The notes: generated by a model from the letters alone, not told the origin. A DNA stretch of 29,131 bases from JANNWF01 sp052390415 (GCA_052390415.1 JBQTGY010000178.1:1-29131); one strand, 5' to 3'; shown: positions 16,501 to 23,819, counted from the stretch's first letter. A program made the numbers and translations.

Positions 16501-17296
16501 AGCTGACGAATTGGGATTTCGCAATCTCGATGGCGAAGGCGAGTTGCTGGCCGAATTGTTCGCTGACAGCGGCATGCTCAGCACCGAAGTCACGCTCACG
16601 GATGTCTCGGCCACTGGCGGCATGATCATCGAGAACTTCAATGTGATCTGCCGATTGGGCGAGCGCGAGGTGTATCGCCTGAAGACCGTGTTCGGATTTT
16701 TCCCGCCGGCGGCGTTGGCCAATCAGGCGGGGCTGCGACGGGATGCCGATGCGCTGGAGTTGCTGCAACGGGCTAGCAATGTAGTGGTCGACTTGACCAT
16801 CACCCCAGCGGATCATTTCGACGCCAATCGACCACGCCTGGCCAATGACATGTTGTTGATGTTGGATCGGATTGACGGACACTGGCCGGACGCTGGCAAG
16901 GCCGGCCTCGGCCAGGTGCGCGCGGTCAAGGACATCGACCACAGCGCGTGGTTTTTCAAGGCGCATTTCTTTCAGGATCCGGTGCAACCCGGCTCACTGG
17001 GTCTGGAGGCGATGTTGCAGGCGCTGCAATTCCACATGCTGCAGACCGGCATGGACCGCGGCATCGCGCAACCACGCTTCGAGCCGATTGCATTGGCGCG
17101 CACCCACCGTTGGAAATACCGCGGTCAGGTGTTGCCCAAGCACCGCACGGTCCACACCACCCTGGAAATAACCGAAATCGGCGAGGATGAGAGGGGAACG
17201 TATGCGCTGGCCGACGCCAGCCTGTGGGCAGACGGTCAGAGGATCTACGAGATGATTGGCGTGGGGATGCGGATTGTCAGTGCTCAAGAATCATGA
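10556..17296 (+). CDS. PfaC-like multidomain synthase: KS-CLF-AT-four FabA-type hotdog domains
   Basis: A 2246-residue PUFA/secondary-lipid synthase subunit. KS (about 1-425) has C181 (DAACASG), H316 (ECHATGTP) and H352 (SNLGHL), the full catalytic triad. A second KS fold (about 444-740) has Arg598 where Cys should be, so it is a chain-length-factor-like partner. The AT (about 855-1165) has Ser943 in GYSSGE and a likely H1057. A 250-residue linker contains a helical segment (about 1318-1372). Four hotdog folds follow (about 1450-2240), two with FabA-like His motifs: H1743 in WFFAGHFKNDP and H2137 in WFFKAHFFQDP. This resembles PfaC with the AT built in, an order I recall from myxobacterial Pfa3. 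No ACP (DSL-type serine), KR or ER was found, so it must act with partners encoded elsewhere. Three palindromic repeats are translated inside it. ATG codons at 10556 and 10559 are both possible, neither with a clear ribosome site. Confidence 0.88.
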   Translation: MMSPPIAIVGRACVLPGALNPEQLWQAIATGRDLITSVPAGRWRIDHKVGLGTPENPDPDRAWSDRGGYVQGFDAIWNPQGFGIDATELEGLAPLVAWALHCAREARDACNMNPQQRVGAVFGNLGFPSERMAAYAEHVWRGGDVDNPVDARNRYMSAGTAELLQRALSLDAGSFCIDAACASGLYAIKLACDQLHAGTADVMLAGAVQGADDLFLHVGFSALNALSRSGQSRPFHADADGLVPAEGAAFVALKRLSDARRDGDVIHGVIRGIGLSNDGRGKGLLAPSEAGQQRAMRAAYAAAGIDPKQVGLLECHATGTPVGDATELASSTAVFAANEGLAIGSLKSNLGHLITAAGVAGLLKLLAAMQAQQRPPTLHANMPNAALKGSPFRLLHSLEAWPSQSPRIAAISAFGFGGNNAHLIVSEDDPALAHFDTPLPSTSIAIVGIGAMLGEAHSRDEVRELLFNGGDGLPATAETRMREVAVDVDGLRFPPLDMQQTLPQQLAILQTSREALAEVAPVDGERCGVFIGMEPDPEVARYGARWRLPADATTAARDAIVPALTSAAVLGCMPNIPANRLSSLLDLRGPSFTVQSGRASGIAALRIAATALARGEIDSALVGAVDFSCEVVQRSASTTLGADAAFSVVLKRLNDVLADGEQVYAWFDSASLEGSQDGVATSDEHAIGDAEGSVNLCKRFGTAFAAHGMLHVVAAALCLQNRCDVDGRPRLDAAAPNIVVRMQGDEPFEFHPSPAGVSGCARGPLVRAPENAPAPFAGAGVRGNLSGFRCFSGINKQAVIAALQSGIETLAGPARLVLVTTDAQFEDTCARALAHLERGTPAGNGVHFHEQPIVGEIAFVFAGAGASYHGMGRALLQHVPSLIDRLAERSKRLPTALAWAFDASMQTPSALQQLWGASALSQLHLHLSQDLLGLQADAWLGYSSGETNALVASGTWTDTDALMDEMEISGLVTHELGGEFAAIERVWRQPVHWASWTVLAPIADVEAAIGEWQRVHIAIINSDEDCLIAGDADQCAAVVAKIGERRCLRLDYPLAVHVPELAEVADAWLNLHRRRTTTPTGRLYSNALGHAYVPDSESCARAILAQADQRLDLRPAVLAAWNDGVRVFVEHGPGGAYGRAIRNILGERECLVVSLDRKGQGIDATLNAVAALLAAGVPLNHEVFESPRPYGKGRRPRWQRFPAHPPAIVWPQTHSAAPVFGSACNDFASMPISNDSSFPRRRESSQPAIDTIAETHRIPAHAGMTSVQVMLPAPPLPSVLVWTDALPPVVAQSTSRTAEAVSVRNDTRANEGELGAHPLLQTYQAQFGQLAEAQRTFIEHQAALQQRYLGFRQRSLQQLLAKHELFAQTAPLMEGAAPAAPRLAPPHRDSQSNHVKSSRAGARPSNTALQTADDGLSHPLRSGAASALTSPRLPLSRSAQPTGAGGMSMQRSVASADIRFTRQDLETHASGRIADLFGPAFAHQDSYHRQVRMPMPPLLLADRVMSLDAEPDSMGTGVICTETDVRWDGWYLHQGYMPAGVLIEAGQADLMLISWLGVDRFNQGERVYRLLGCELTYHGDLPRAGETVNFSITLDGHAAQGDVRLMFFHYDCFNGERAQLSVRKGQAGFFSDRELAESAGCLWTPETQAIVANPRLDPPRVERVPTAINREALHLLARGDAFGALGAGFEFTQTHTRTPTLQPGAMLLLDRVTDLKADGGPWGRGHLRAELDIDSTQWFFAGHFKNDPCMPGTLMFEACLQAMAVYLIAHGHSIQRDGWRFQPVPELPYQLQCRGQVTPSSKLLVTELFIEELHDGPIPSVYADLLCTVDGLKAFHARRVAVQMVPDWPLSGMPHVVAEAGLDQRPSALVDGFAFDQKSLLACAYGRPSHAFGPMYHRFDGAQRVARLPSPPYLFISRIREVEGAQGVMGAGARVIADYDIPADAWYFDRNGCRSMPFAVLLEAALQPCGWLSSYVGSALTQADELGFRNLDGEGELLAELFADSGMLSTEVTLTDVSATGGMIIENFNVICRLGEREVYRLKTVFGFFPPAALANQAGLRRDADALELLQRASNVVVDLTITPADHFDANRPRLANDMLLMLDRIDGHWPDAGKAGLGQVRAVKDIDHSAWFFKAHFFQDPVQPGSLGLEAMLQALQFHMLQTGMDRGIAQPRFEPIALARTHRWKYRGQVLPKHRTVHTTLEITEIGEDERGTYALADASLWADGQRIYEMIGVGMRIVSAQES
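12804..12903. repeat. Palindromic element read in frame within the synthase (CLF-AT linker)
   Basis: This roughly 100-bp stretch is a chain of hairpins: a long one (GGGTGCG ... CGGACC, loop, GGTCCG-CGCACCC, about 12830-12862) and a second with an 8-bp stem (GCCCCAGC and GCTGGGGC). The flanks carry CACCCC- and GGGGTG-type blocks. It encodes about residues 750-783, a Pro/Gly/Ala-rich stretch unlike the surrounding folded domains. It looks like an intergenic-type repeat that landed in a linker without breaking the frame. Confidence 0.6.
14263..14353. repeat. Short interspersed palindromic repeat read in frame within the synthase (AT-DH linker)
   Basis: The left arm (TTCATTCCCGCGAAGGCGGG, then AATCCAG) and the right arm (CCCGCCCACGCGGGAATGACG) are inverted copies of each other; the left arm also folds on itself. 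It is translated as SFPRRRESS ... IPAHAGMTS, about residues 1237-1266. The same family lies between genes at 28843-28955 and, as a half-copy, at 10188-10216. Confidence 0.85.
14672..14771. repeat. Third palindromic element read in frame within the synthase (AT-DH linker)
   Basis: Imperfect inverted arms bound this 100-bp segment: ATGGAGGGCGCTGCTCC on the left and GGGAGCGCGGCCCTCCAAT on the right. It encodes about residues 1373-1405 (LMEGAAPAAPRL ... SSRAGARPSN), low-complexity linker. It belongs to a different repeat family from the one at 14263. A further low-complexity stretch follows before the first hotdog domain. Confidence 0.55.
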
Positions 17297-17402
17297 CCTG
17301 CACCCGAGCAGGGTCGCGGGCAGCGCGCGACCTTGCTCCGCTATCTTGTTTTCAAGACATACCACTCACTCAAGCATTGCCACCTTGATCCAGGCTGACT
17401 GC

Positions 17403-18110
17403 ATGTCCAGCCCCAGTCCACCGCGGTCGATAGCCTACCTCGCCATCGCTCGCAGCGACGAAGTCCTGCAACGACTACCAATCTCTCATTCGGCATGGTT
17501 ATCCCCCAGCGAGCAGTGCCGTCTGCAAACGCTGCGCGTCGCCCAACGACGCGATCACTATCTCGCCGGCCACTGGCTGGTTCGCGAGCTGCTAGGGCAT
17601 GCGCTTCTGGCGGCAGTTCCCGCTGCCACGCGCCCGGAACATTGGTCATTGCTGGAAATTTGGGGCCAAGCACCGCAGGTGTTCGATCACCCCGGCTTGC
17701 ACGTGTCGATCAGCCACTCGGGCGACTGGATAGCCGCCGCTGTCGCCAATCACCCACTGGGCATCGACCTCGAACAACGCCCACGCGCCTTGGACCCCGC
17801 CATTCGCGACTTGTTGCTCAACCCGAGCGAAGCGCCTGCCGATGTCGACAACGACGAACTGCTGCAACGCTGGGTCGTCAAGGAAGCCTGGCTAAAGATG
17901 CGTGGGACCGGTGCATTGCCGGACAGTCTGCGGCAGTTGCAACTGCATGCAACTGACGCTGACAACGCCGACGTCATCCACTATCAGAACAATCACTTTC
18001 ATTTCGCGGTCACCACCGCTTGGCCCGCCACCTTGAACTGGAGAGGTGACGCCAACGCGATCCAGACCAACGCCTACCGACTCGAATCACACGAACCCCT
18101 GGGAGCATGA
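17403..18110 (+). CDS. Sfp-type 4'-phosphopantetheinyl transferase
   Basis: This enzyme transfers phosphopantetheine from CoA to a Ser of carrier proteins. The 235-residue product, the usual size for Sfp-type enzymes, has the HSxxW-type region VSISHSGDW (101-109), the Mg-binding GIDLEQ motif (D122, E124) and WVVKEAWLK (K160, E161, K165). The ATG at 17403 is preferred because the frame upstream, open from 17256, overlaps the synthase end and encodes nothing family-like. It follows the synthase by 106 bp on the same strand, so it probably serves the missing carrier-protein partner. It may also activate other ACPs in the cell. Confidence 0.9.
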   Translation: MSSPSPPRSIAYLAIARSDEVLQRLPISHSAWLSPSEQCRLQTLRVAQRRDHYLAGHWLVRELLGHALLAAVPAATRPEHWSLLEIWGQAPQVFDHPGLHVSISHSGDWIAAAVANHPLGIDLEQRPRALDPAIRDLLLNPSEAPADVDNDELLQRWVVKEAWLKMRGTGALPDSLRQLQLHATDADNADVIHYQNNHFHFAVTTAWPATLNWRGDANAIQTNAYRLESHEPLGA

Positions 18111-18206
18111 TCCTGGGAGTCTGTCGGACTTAGGTCGGCCTGGCGACATTCGCAGATTTTGGCGCCTGCCTGCATCGCTCGACACGCGATTGCGATCGGC
18201 CATCCG

Positions 18207-18245
18207 ATGTCGCACTGCTCGCACCGCGGGAACTTGGTGCGACAT
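18207..18245. repeat. 9-bp perfect inverted repeat
   Basis: ATGTCGCAC (18207-18215) and GTGCGACAT (18237-18245) are separated by 21 bases. It lies 97 bp after the PPTase stop. No T-run follows, so it is not a clear terminator; an operator or remnant of an element is possible. Confidence 0.4.
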
Positions 18246-18414
18246 GCCCCAGATGGCACAGGGGAAACTACCCAGACGACAAATTTCGCACCCGTAACGG
18301 GCGAGACTGCAATCAGCTTGCGGCTGCAGTGTCTGCCGTGATCTCGCGGTGCAGTTCGTTGTTGGCAACGCGTCGAAGGTCTTCACGCGACGGCTGAATG
18401 AACACCCGTGTCGA

Positions 18415-18428
18415 TTGATCCGGATCAA
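18415..18428. promoter_or_regulatory. Candidate FNR/ANR-type binding site
   Basis: TTGATCCGGATCAA matches the FNR consensus TTGAT-N4-ATCAA at all ten defined positions. Its centre is about 100 bp upstream of the start of the 1295-aa secreted protein, a reasonable position for anaerobic or oxygen-responsive activation. No matching -10 box was recognised, so function is unproven. Confidence 0.4.
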
Positions 18429-18520
18429 GACGGTCAAGGCCAACGCGCCCACGATCCAGCGCACGCAGTTGGCCTGGCAGCGATTGTCGGGGTCGAGTCA
18501 CCAGGAACAGGGAGTCACAC

Positions 18521-21500
18521 ATGCCAGTTGCCATCCGCCGATGCATATCCGCCATTGCCAGTCGCCGATCAATGCAGCGGGTTCGGTGCACATGGACGTT
18601 TGCGGTGTTCCTGCTTGCGGCCCCGCCCGCGCCAGTCGCCGCGCAATGGACAATGGAGAGCCCCTTACCCACGCATCTGCAAATCCACGGTGTCGCAGCG
18701 CCAGCGCCGGGCCGAATTTTTCTGGCCACGGATGACGATGGGTTCGACAACGGCGGCGCGCTCTTCGAGTCCACTGATGGAGGCATGAGTTGGCTCCAGC
18801 GCAACGTGCCATTCGACGGCAGCACCGGCCTGAATGGTCTCTTCTTTCTGGACAGCCAGTACGGTTGGGCATGGGGTAACAGGAACTACCGAACGACCGA
18901 CGGCGGCAGCACCTGGCAGGAACTTCCCTTGCTGGGCTCGGCCTATTCGCTCGCATTCTCAACTCGCGAGTTTGGCGTGATCAGCGGCAACTTCGGCACC
19001 CAGGTCAGTCGCAATGGTGGCCTCGCCTGGGAGCCATCGCCGCATGACATGCATGGCTTCGCGTTTGCTGACGATCAAACCGGTCTCGGTGTCGGCGCCA
19101 CCGGCATTTATCGCAGCATCGACGGTGGCGCAAATTTCACCCTCGCCCACGCTGGCGCGGCGACTTCCGTGGCGTTTTTGTCCACGACCGTCGCGGTGGC
19201 GATTGCTGATGGCTTCCTGCTGCATTCGGCGGATGCAGGCATCAGCTGGACGTCTGCCAGCCACGCCGCAGGACGCACTCAGCTGTTTGCGATCTCTGCC
19301 AACGTGGTGCTGGCCTGGGGCCGCAGCGGCTCTCATCCCGACTACGACGACCGCATCTTGCGCTCCGCCGATGGTGGGCAGAGCTGGACCGATCTCGGCG
19401 AGGTCATTCCTTCGGACGCATTCGCCAGCTCGTTGGGTTTCAGCGCAGCGACGCCTTCGACCGTGGTTGCGTCCGATGGCAGTGGCAATCTGTATCGATC
19501 CAGCGATGGCGGCGCAAGCTGGACGCAAAGCTTCGCCACACCCGGTCCGACGCCCGGCTTTCTTGGCGCACAAGCGCCGGTCTTCATCGATGCACAGACC
19601 GGCTTCTTCGGGTTTGGTGCCGGCTACGTGGTCAGCACGATCAACGCCGGTGCCAGCTGGGCGCAGATTTCCAGCGGCTCGCCGACCACCGTTTTGGCCG
19701 TGGATCGCTTTCCGAACAGCGATCTGATCGCGGTTGGTGAATCCGGCCAGGTGATGACTCGCGCCGCAGGCTCGCCCGCCTGGCGCATCCGCGCCAGCCT
19801 CGGTGCATCCAGTCTGCAGGCAGTGCAGGTGCTGAGCCCGCAATCCGTGGTGACCGTGGACCTGAGCGGCACCCTGTATCGCAGCAGCGATGCCGGCGTC
19901 ACCTGGACTGCGGCTGCGGCGGCACCGGTTGACCTTGTCGCTACCGACCTGTACTTCAGCAGCCCGAGCGAGGGCTGGGTGGTGGGACAGGGATTCAACG
20001 AAGCCGCGCTGTTCCGGACGATCGACGGCGGCGCCAGCTGGACAGCAGCCAGCCAGTTCCTGGGCACTTACGTGGCAGTGGATTTCGCCGGCTCCAACGG
20101 CTGGACTGTGGCAATTGACGGCACCCTTCAGATCACCGCCAATGCCGGAGCATCCTGGTCGCAGGGTTTGCTTCCGGGTGACTCGCTTGCCGTTGCCGAT
20201 CTGGATTTCTGGGATGCCGAAACCGGCTACGCCGTGGGCGCCAATGGCTACGCCGCTCGCAGCAGCGACGGTGGACTCAGCTGGCAACGCCTGTCGATGC
20301 CGAATGCCAGCGACCAGATCACCGACATCAAGCTGATCGGTGCAAATGAACTTTGGGTCTTGACCGCCGGCGGCATCGCCATGTACTCGGCTACCGCCGG
20401 GCAAGACTGGGCGGTCATGGACGCCGGCAGCGCGGGCTTCGGCGCCTATTACGGGCTCACCGCCAGCCCCGCCGGGGACGCCTGGATCGCCGGCTCACAA
20501 GGCATCATCCGGCACTTCGCCGGACCACCGGGACCACCGGTCAACCAGCCTCCCGTCGCGTCCTTCAGCTTTGTGGCCACCGGCCTGTCAGCGCGTCTCG
20601 CCGATACCAGCAGCGATGCCGACGGCACGCTCGCAAGCTGGCTGTGGAGCTTTGGCGATGGCGAAACATCGACCGAGCGCAACCCGACCCACGTGTTTGC
20701 GGCGGCCGGCACTTACCACGTGCAACTCACCGTCACCGATGACGACGGCGACAGCCACAGCGCGCTGCGCCTCATTGTCGTGCAGGCCGGACCCGGCGGG
20801 ATCTTTGGCGACTTCGTCGAAGTGACACCGATCGACGCGCTGTTCGTCACACCGCAGGATGAAGACTTCTGGGTCAGCTCCGCCGCGCCGGCCGACTACG
20901 ATGGCGATGGTGATCTCGACCTGGTGCTGCTGGGCTACTACGTGATCTACGACGTGAGCGCGGTGAATCAGCTGATTCTGTTGCGCAACGACGGCCCGCT
21001 GAGCGCGACCCAATGGAACTTCGCCCACATCGATGTGCCGCTGGGCACCTTGAGCGCGGGCGCCTCGGACATGGCCTGGGGTGATGCCGACGGCGATGGC
21101 GATCAGGACCTGGTGGTCGGCAGCGATGGCCAGACCGTGCTCTATCGCAATGACGCCGGCACCTTGGTGATTACCGACACCGCCCTGCCTGGCTATCGCG
21201 AGGACAACGACCAGGCCGACTTCGACCTGCATTCGATTTCCTGGGCCGACTACGACAACGACGGCGACCTCGATCTGCTGCTGCCTTCGATCTGGGATGC
21301 CGAAACCTTCACCTCCCGTAGCGTGCTGTTGCGCAACGACGGCGGCAACGGTAGCGGAGGCTGGCTGTTCGCCGAAGTGACGGTCGACTTGGGCCAATCC
21401 AATCATGCGCAGACGCGATGGGCTGACTTCGATGGCGACCAGGATCTCGACCTGCTAATCGTGCACATCGCACCACTCACCGAACAGGGCTTCATCCGCC

Positions 21501-22408
21501 GCTTCCGCAACGACGGCAACGACGTGTTCGTCGGCGAAGACATCATCGGCACGCTCTCGATCGAGCACGGCGAAGCCCAATGGGGTGACTACGATGACGA
21601 CGGCGATCTCGACATTCTGGTGGCCGGCAACATCCGTGAGACCGACGGCAGTTACAACACCGTGCTGCGTCTGTATCGCAACGACGCCGAAATCTTCATG
21701 GCTGTCGATATCATCGCCTGTGTCTTCTGCGAGGGCTGGTTCGACCTCAATGCCGCCACCTGGGCCGATTACGACTCCGACGGCGACATCGACATCCTGC
21801 TCGCTGGCACCTACAACTCCGGCTCGAACATCGAGGGCCGCGCCAAGGTTTACGACAATGTGAACGGCGCCTTCGTCGACTCCGGCAATGCGTTGCCGGC
21901 GCCACGTGCAATGGGCTTCAGCGGTGGCTCCTTCAGCTGGCTCGATATCGACGGCGAAGGCGACCTCGACTACTTCATCGCTGGCTCGTATTTCGTTCCT
22001 GGCGGCAATGGCCTGGTTGAAACGCAGATGCATCTGTACTTGAACCGCGCACCTGGCCAGAACCAGCCGCCTTCGGCACCGAGCGCGCTCGGTTCGCTGG
22101 TGAACAATGACGGATCCATCTCGCTGTTGTGGAGCCCGGCCAGCGACGATCACACCCCGCTGGCAGCACTCACCTACGACCTGCGCCTGTACCGCAATGG
22201 AGTTCCGCTGCCGAGTGCTCGGCGCATTCCTCAACCCGGCAGCCTGCGCGGCGTGCTCGAATGGACCCTCAGTGGCCTCGCCGGTGGCAATTACCTGTGG
22301 ACGCTGGAAGCCGTCGATAGTGCCTACAACGGTGGTCCACCCGCAGAGTCAGCATTCGTCGTCAGCGGCGCACCCGCAAACGCGATCTTCGATAATGGTT
22401 TCGAGTAG
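18521..22408 (+). CDS. Secreted multi-repeat protein: BNR/Ycf48-like propeller, PKD, FG-GAP/VCBS repeats, FnIII-like end
   Basis: The 1295-residue product starts after an AGGGAG site six bases upstream. It has an N-terminal signal sequence: Arg-rich n-region, hydrophobic WTFAVFLLAA and likely cleavage after APVAA near residue 41. Residues about 45-665 repeat the S-x-DGG-x-SW pattern of sortilin/BNR and Ycf48-like beta-propellers. Residues 675-757 form a PKD domain (WSFGDGETSTERNPTHVFAAAG). Residues 792-1155 hold seven FG-GAP/VCBS calcium motifs such as DYDGDGDLDLVLLG, enough for an integrin-like seven-bladed propeller. An FnIII-like domain follows from about 1182, and the protein ends IFDNGFE. 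It is probably exported to the surface or medium; ligand and role are unknown. Confidence 0.88.
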   Translation: MPVAIRRCISAIASRRSMQRVRCTWTFAVFLLAAPPAPVAAQWTMESPLPTHLQIHGVAAPAPGRIFLATDDDGFDNGGALFESTDGGMSWLQRNVPFDGSTGLNGLFFLDSQYGWAWGNRNYRTTDGGSTWQELPLLGSAYSLAFSTREFGVISGNFGTQVSRNGGLAWEPSPHDMHGFAFADDQTGLGVGATGIYRSIDGGANFTLAHAGAATSVAFLSTTVAVAIADGFLLHSADAGISWTSASHAAGRTQLFAISANVVLAWGRSGSHPDYDDRILRSADGGQSWTDLGEVIPSDAFASSLGFSAATPSTVVASDGSGNLYRSSDGGASWTQSFATPGPTPGFLGAQAPVFIDAQTGFFGFGAGYVVSTINAGASWAQISSGSPTTVLAVDRFPNSDLIAVGESGQVMTRAAGSPAWRIRASLGASSLQAVQVLSPQSVVTVDLSGTLYRSSDAGVTWTAAAAAPVDLVATDLYFSSPSEGWVVGQGFNEAALFRTIDGGASWTAASQFLGTYVAVDFAGSNGWTVAIDGTLQITANAGASWSQGLLPGDSLAVADLDFWDAETGYAVGANGYAARSSDGGLSWQRLSMPNASDQITDIKLIGANELWVLTAGGIAMYSATAGQDWAVMDAGSAGFGAYYGLTASPAGDAWIAGSQGIIRHFAGPPGPPVNQPPVASFSFVATGLSARLADTSSDADGTLASWLWSFGDGETSTERNPTHVFAAAGTYHVQLTVTDDDGDSHSALRLIVVQAGPGGIFGDFVEVTPIDALFVTPQDEDFWVSSAAPADYDGDGDLDLVLLGYYVIYDVSAVNQLILLRNDGPLSATQWNFAHIDVPLGTLSAGASDMAWGDADGDGDQDLVVGSDGQTVLYRNDAGTLVITDTALPGYREDNDQADFDLHSISWADYDNDGDLDLLLPSIWDAETFTSRSVLLRNDGGNGSGGWLFAEVTVDLGQSNHAQTRWADFDGDQDLDLLIVHIAPLTEQGFIRRFRNDGNDVFVGEDIIGTLSIEHGEAQWGDYDDDGDLDILVAGNIRETDGSYNTVLRLYRNDAEIFMAVDIIACVFCEGWFDLNAATWADYDSDGDIDILLAGTYNSGSNIEGRAKVYDNVNGAFVDSGNALPAPRAMGFSGGSFSWLDIDGEGDLDYFIAGSYFVPGGNGLVETQMHLYLNRAPGQNQPPSAPSALGSLVNNDGSISLLWSPASDDHTPLAALTYDLRLYRNGVPLPSARRIPQPGSLRGVLEWTLSGLAGGNYLWTLEAVDSAYNGGPPAESAFVVSGAPANAIFDNGFE

Positions 22409-22551
22409 CTCAATGGTTGTCTCGCCAGATAAGCGCTGCCCGAGTACGAGCATCCAGCGTGCACACCATGTTCGCCGCCGACTGATTGGCGCGTCCGCCA
22501 TTCGTTCGCGTCTCCGGTTAGCATGCCGCCTTTGAATACCTGCCCACCCGA

Positions 22552-23244
22552 ATGATCGCGCCCCTGCTCGACCTCGTTGCCCTCGAATCCAGCAGCACAC
22601 AGCGCCACAGCACGCCGTTTCCGTTCCTGCTGGCGAAGGACCAGTTGCCGGTCACCTTGCAGCAGCAACTGTTTGCTGACTTCCCGAGTTTTCGAGAGGC
22701 GGGGTTTTTTCCTTACGACGAGGCCGAGTGTGGGCCCAGCATCAGGCAATTGGTCGACGAATTGACCGCCAAACGCTTCGCGGATGCCTTGGGTGAACGT
22801 TTGGAACTGCCCGGCCTTGGGGAATTTCCAACCTTGGTCACGCTGTGCCGTTCCCTCAACAAGCGCCACGGCACCATCCACACCGACAGCCGATCCAAAC
22901 TCGCCACGGCCTTGTTGTATCTGCAGCCGGAGTGGCCGGATACCAGCGGCGGTTGCCTGCGTTACCTGCAAAAGATCGACGACATCGACGCGATGGTGGT
23001 GCCTGAGATTCGCCCGCTCTACGGAACCCTCACCGCGTTCAAGCGCAGTGATTGCTCGTTCCATGGCCACCTGCCGTATGAAGGCGAGCGCCTGGTCATC
23101 CAGGTCGCCTGGCTGACCAGTGAGCGCGAGAAGCTGCGCAAAACATCGCGTGGGCGATTTTCTCGCTGGCTCAAGTCGCTATTGGGCCGTTGGGATCGGC
23201 ACTGGGGCGCGGGTCGCGACCGCAACGCGGCGCATCCGGGCTGA
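22552..23244 (+). CDS. 2OG-Fe(II) oxygenase-family protein
   Basis: The 230-residue product has the facial triad of 2-oxoglutarate/iron dioxygenases of the prolyl-4-hydroxylase-like type: H110 and D112 in IHTDSRSK, H171 in FHGH, and R180 in ERLVIQVAW as the probable 2OG-binding residue. The GGCLRYL segment between them also fits the double-stranded beta-helix. The C-terminal 35 residues are Arg/Trp-rich and basic. The substrate (protein, peptide or small molecule) is unknown and the neighbours give no clue. No ribosome-binding site is evident before the ATG. Confidence 0.8.
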   Translation: MIAPLLDLVALESSSTQRHSTPFPFLLAKDQLPVTLQQQLFADFPSFREAGFFPYDEAECGPSIRQLVDELTAKRFADALGERLELPGLGEFPTLVTLCRSLNKRHGTIHTDSRSKLATALLYLQPEWPDTSGGCLRYLQKIDDIDAMVVPEIRPLYGTLTAFKRSDCSFHGHLPYEGERLVIQVAWLTSEREKLRKTSRGRFSRWLKSLLGRWDRHWGAGRDRNAAHPG

Positions 23245-23321
23245 GTACACGTTGGCCGCGCAATCAGCGGATAAGGGTCAGGAAAGCCTTTCAGCAGGAC
23301 TGAAGAATGCACGTACGCCGA

Positions 23322-23819
23322 TCATGGTTCGCCGACGGATGCTGCTTGCAGCGAGACTCGTTTGCTGCCGCCTGCCACCCACTGCGTGCCCAGCTCCTTG
23401 AATCTGAATCTGTCATGGAACGCCTGCGAAGCCGGATTTGGCGGCTCGATGTTGTATTCGCAGGTAACGATTCCGATGGCTTGCGCGCGTGCGAAAGCAA
23501 ACAGGTCGGCGTAAATCCCGCTGCCGACTTTTCGTCCCGCGAATCGGGCGCCAACTACGACGCGATCCACGTACAGAAAACGGGCAAACCGATGCGCAAA
23601 CCAGCGGTAATTGTCGTTCTCATAGGGCGCGCCTTCGCGCAGCGCGAGCACAAATGCCGCGATCTGCGCATCCACCGTCACCACTCTGCTGTAGGCCGCC
23701 ATTTGCAGCAGCGATTGCAGCTGCGCCAGATCCATCGGACTGGTGTGTTGGACCTCGGCTGCGTTCAGGGCGAGGATCGCATCAAGGTCAGACTCGGCGA
23801 CATTTCGAAGTGAGTGCAT
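23322..23819 (-). CDS. GNAT-family N-acetyltransferase
   Basis: The 165-residue product has the GNAT fold pattern: beta-strands ending LYVDRVVVGARF, then the acetyl-CoA-binding segment AGRKVGSGIYADLFAFARA (motif A; Q/RxxGxG/A in the form RKVGSG), and a motif-B-like EYNIEPPNPASQAFHDRFRFKELG. The substrate is unknown; relatives acetylate small amines or protein N-termini. It converges with the oxygenase gene and diverges from the DUF3297 gene. Confidence 0.85.
   Translation of the reverse strand: MHSLRNVAESDLDAILALNAAEVQHTSPMDLAQLQSLLQMAAYSRVVTVDAQIAAFVLALREGAPYENDNYRWFAHRFARFLYVDRVVVGARFAGRKVGSGIYADLFAFARAQAIGIVTCEYNIEPPNPASQAFHDRFRFKELGTQWVAGGSKRVSLQAASVGEP

Larger units (their letters stand above)
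18111..18520. other. 410-bp intergenic region before the large secreted protein
   Basis: No convincing gene was seen on either strand; short open frames here are Cys/Arg-rich and resemble nothing I recognise. The region contains a 9-bp inverted repeat (18207-18245), an FNR-type palindrome (18415-18428) and, just before the next ATG, a good AGGGAG ribosome site. Confidence 0.5.

Noticed and set aside
18074..18259. Small Cys-containing minus-strand frame after the PPTase (CEQCDIG ... CEC)
   Set aside because: The Cys spacing hints at a zinc ribbon, but it overlaps the PPTase end, lacks a ribosome site and matches no family I know.
18959..20404. 481-residue open frame on the minus strand inside the secreted protein
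   Set aside because: It is antisense to the BNR repeats; its repetitive composition mirrors them and it shows no signal, motif or ribosome site.
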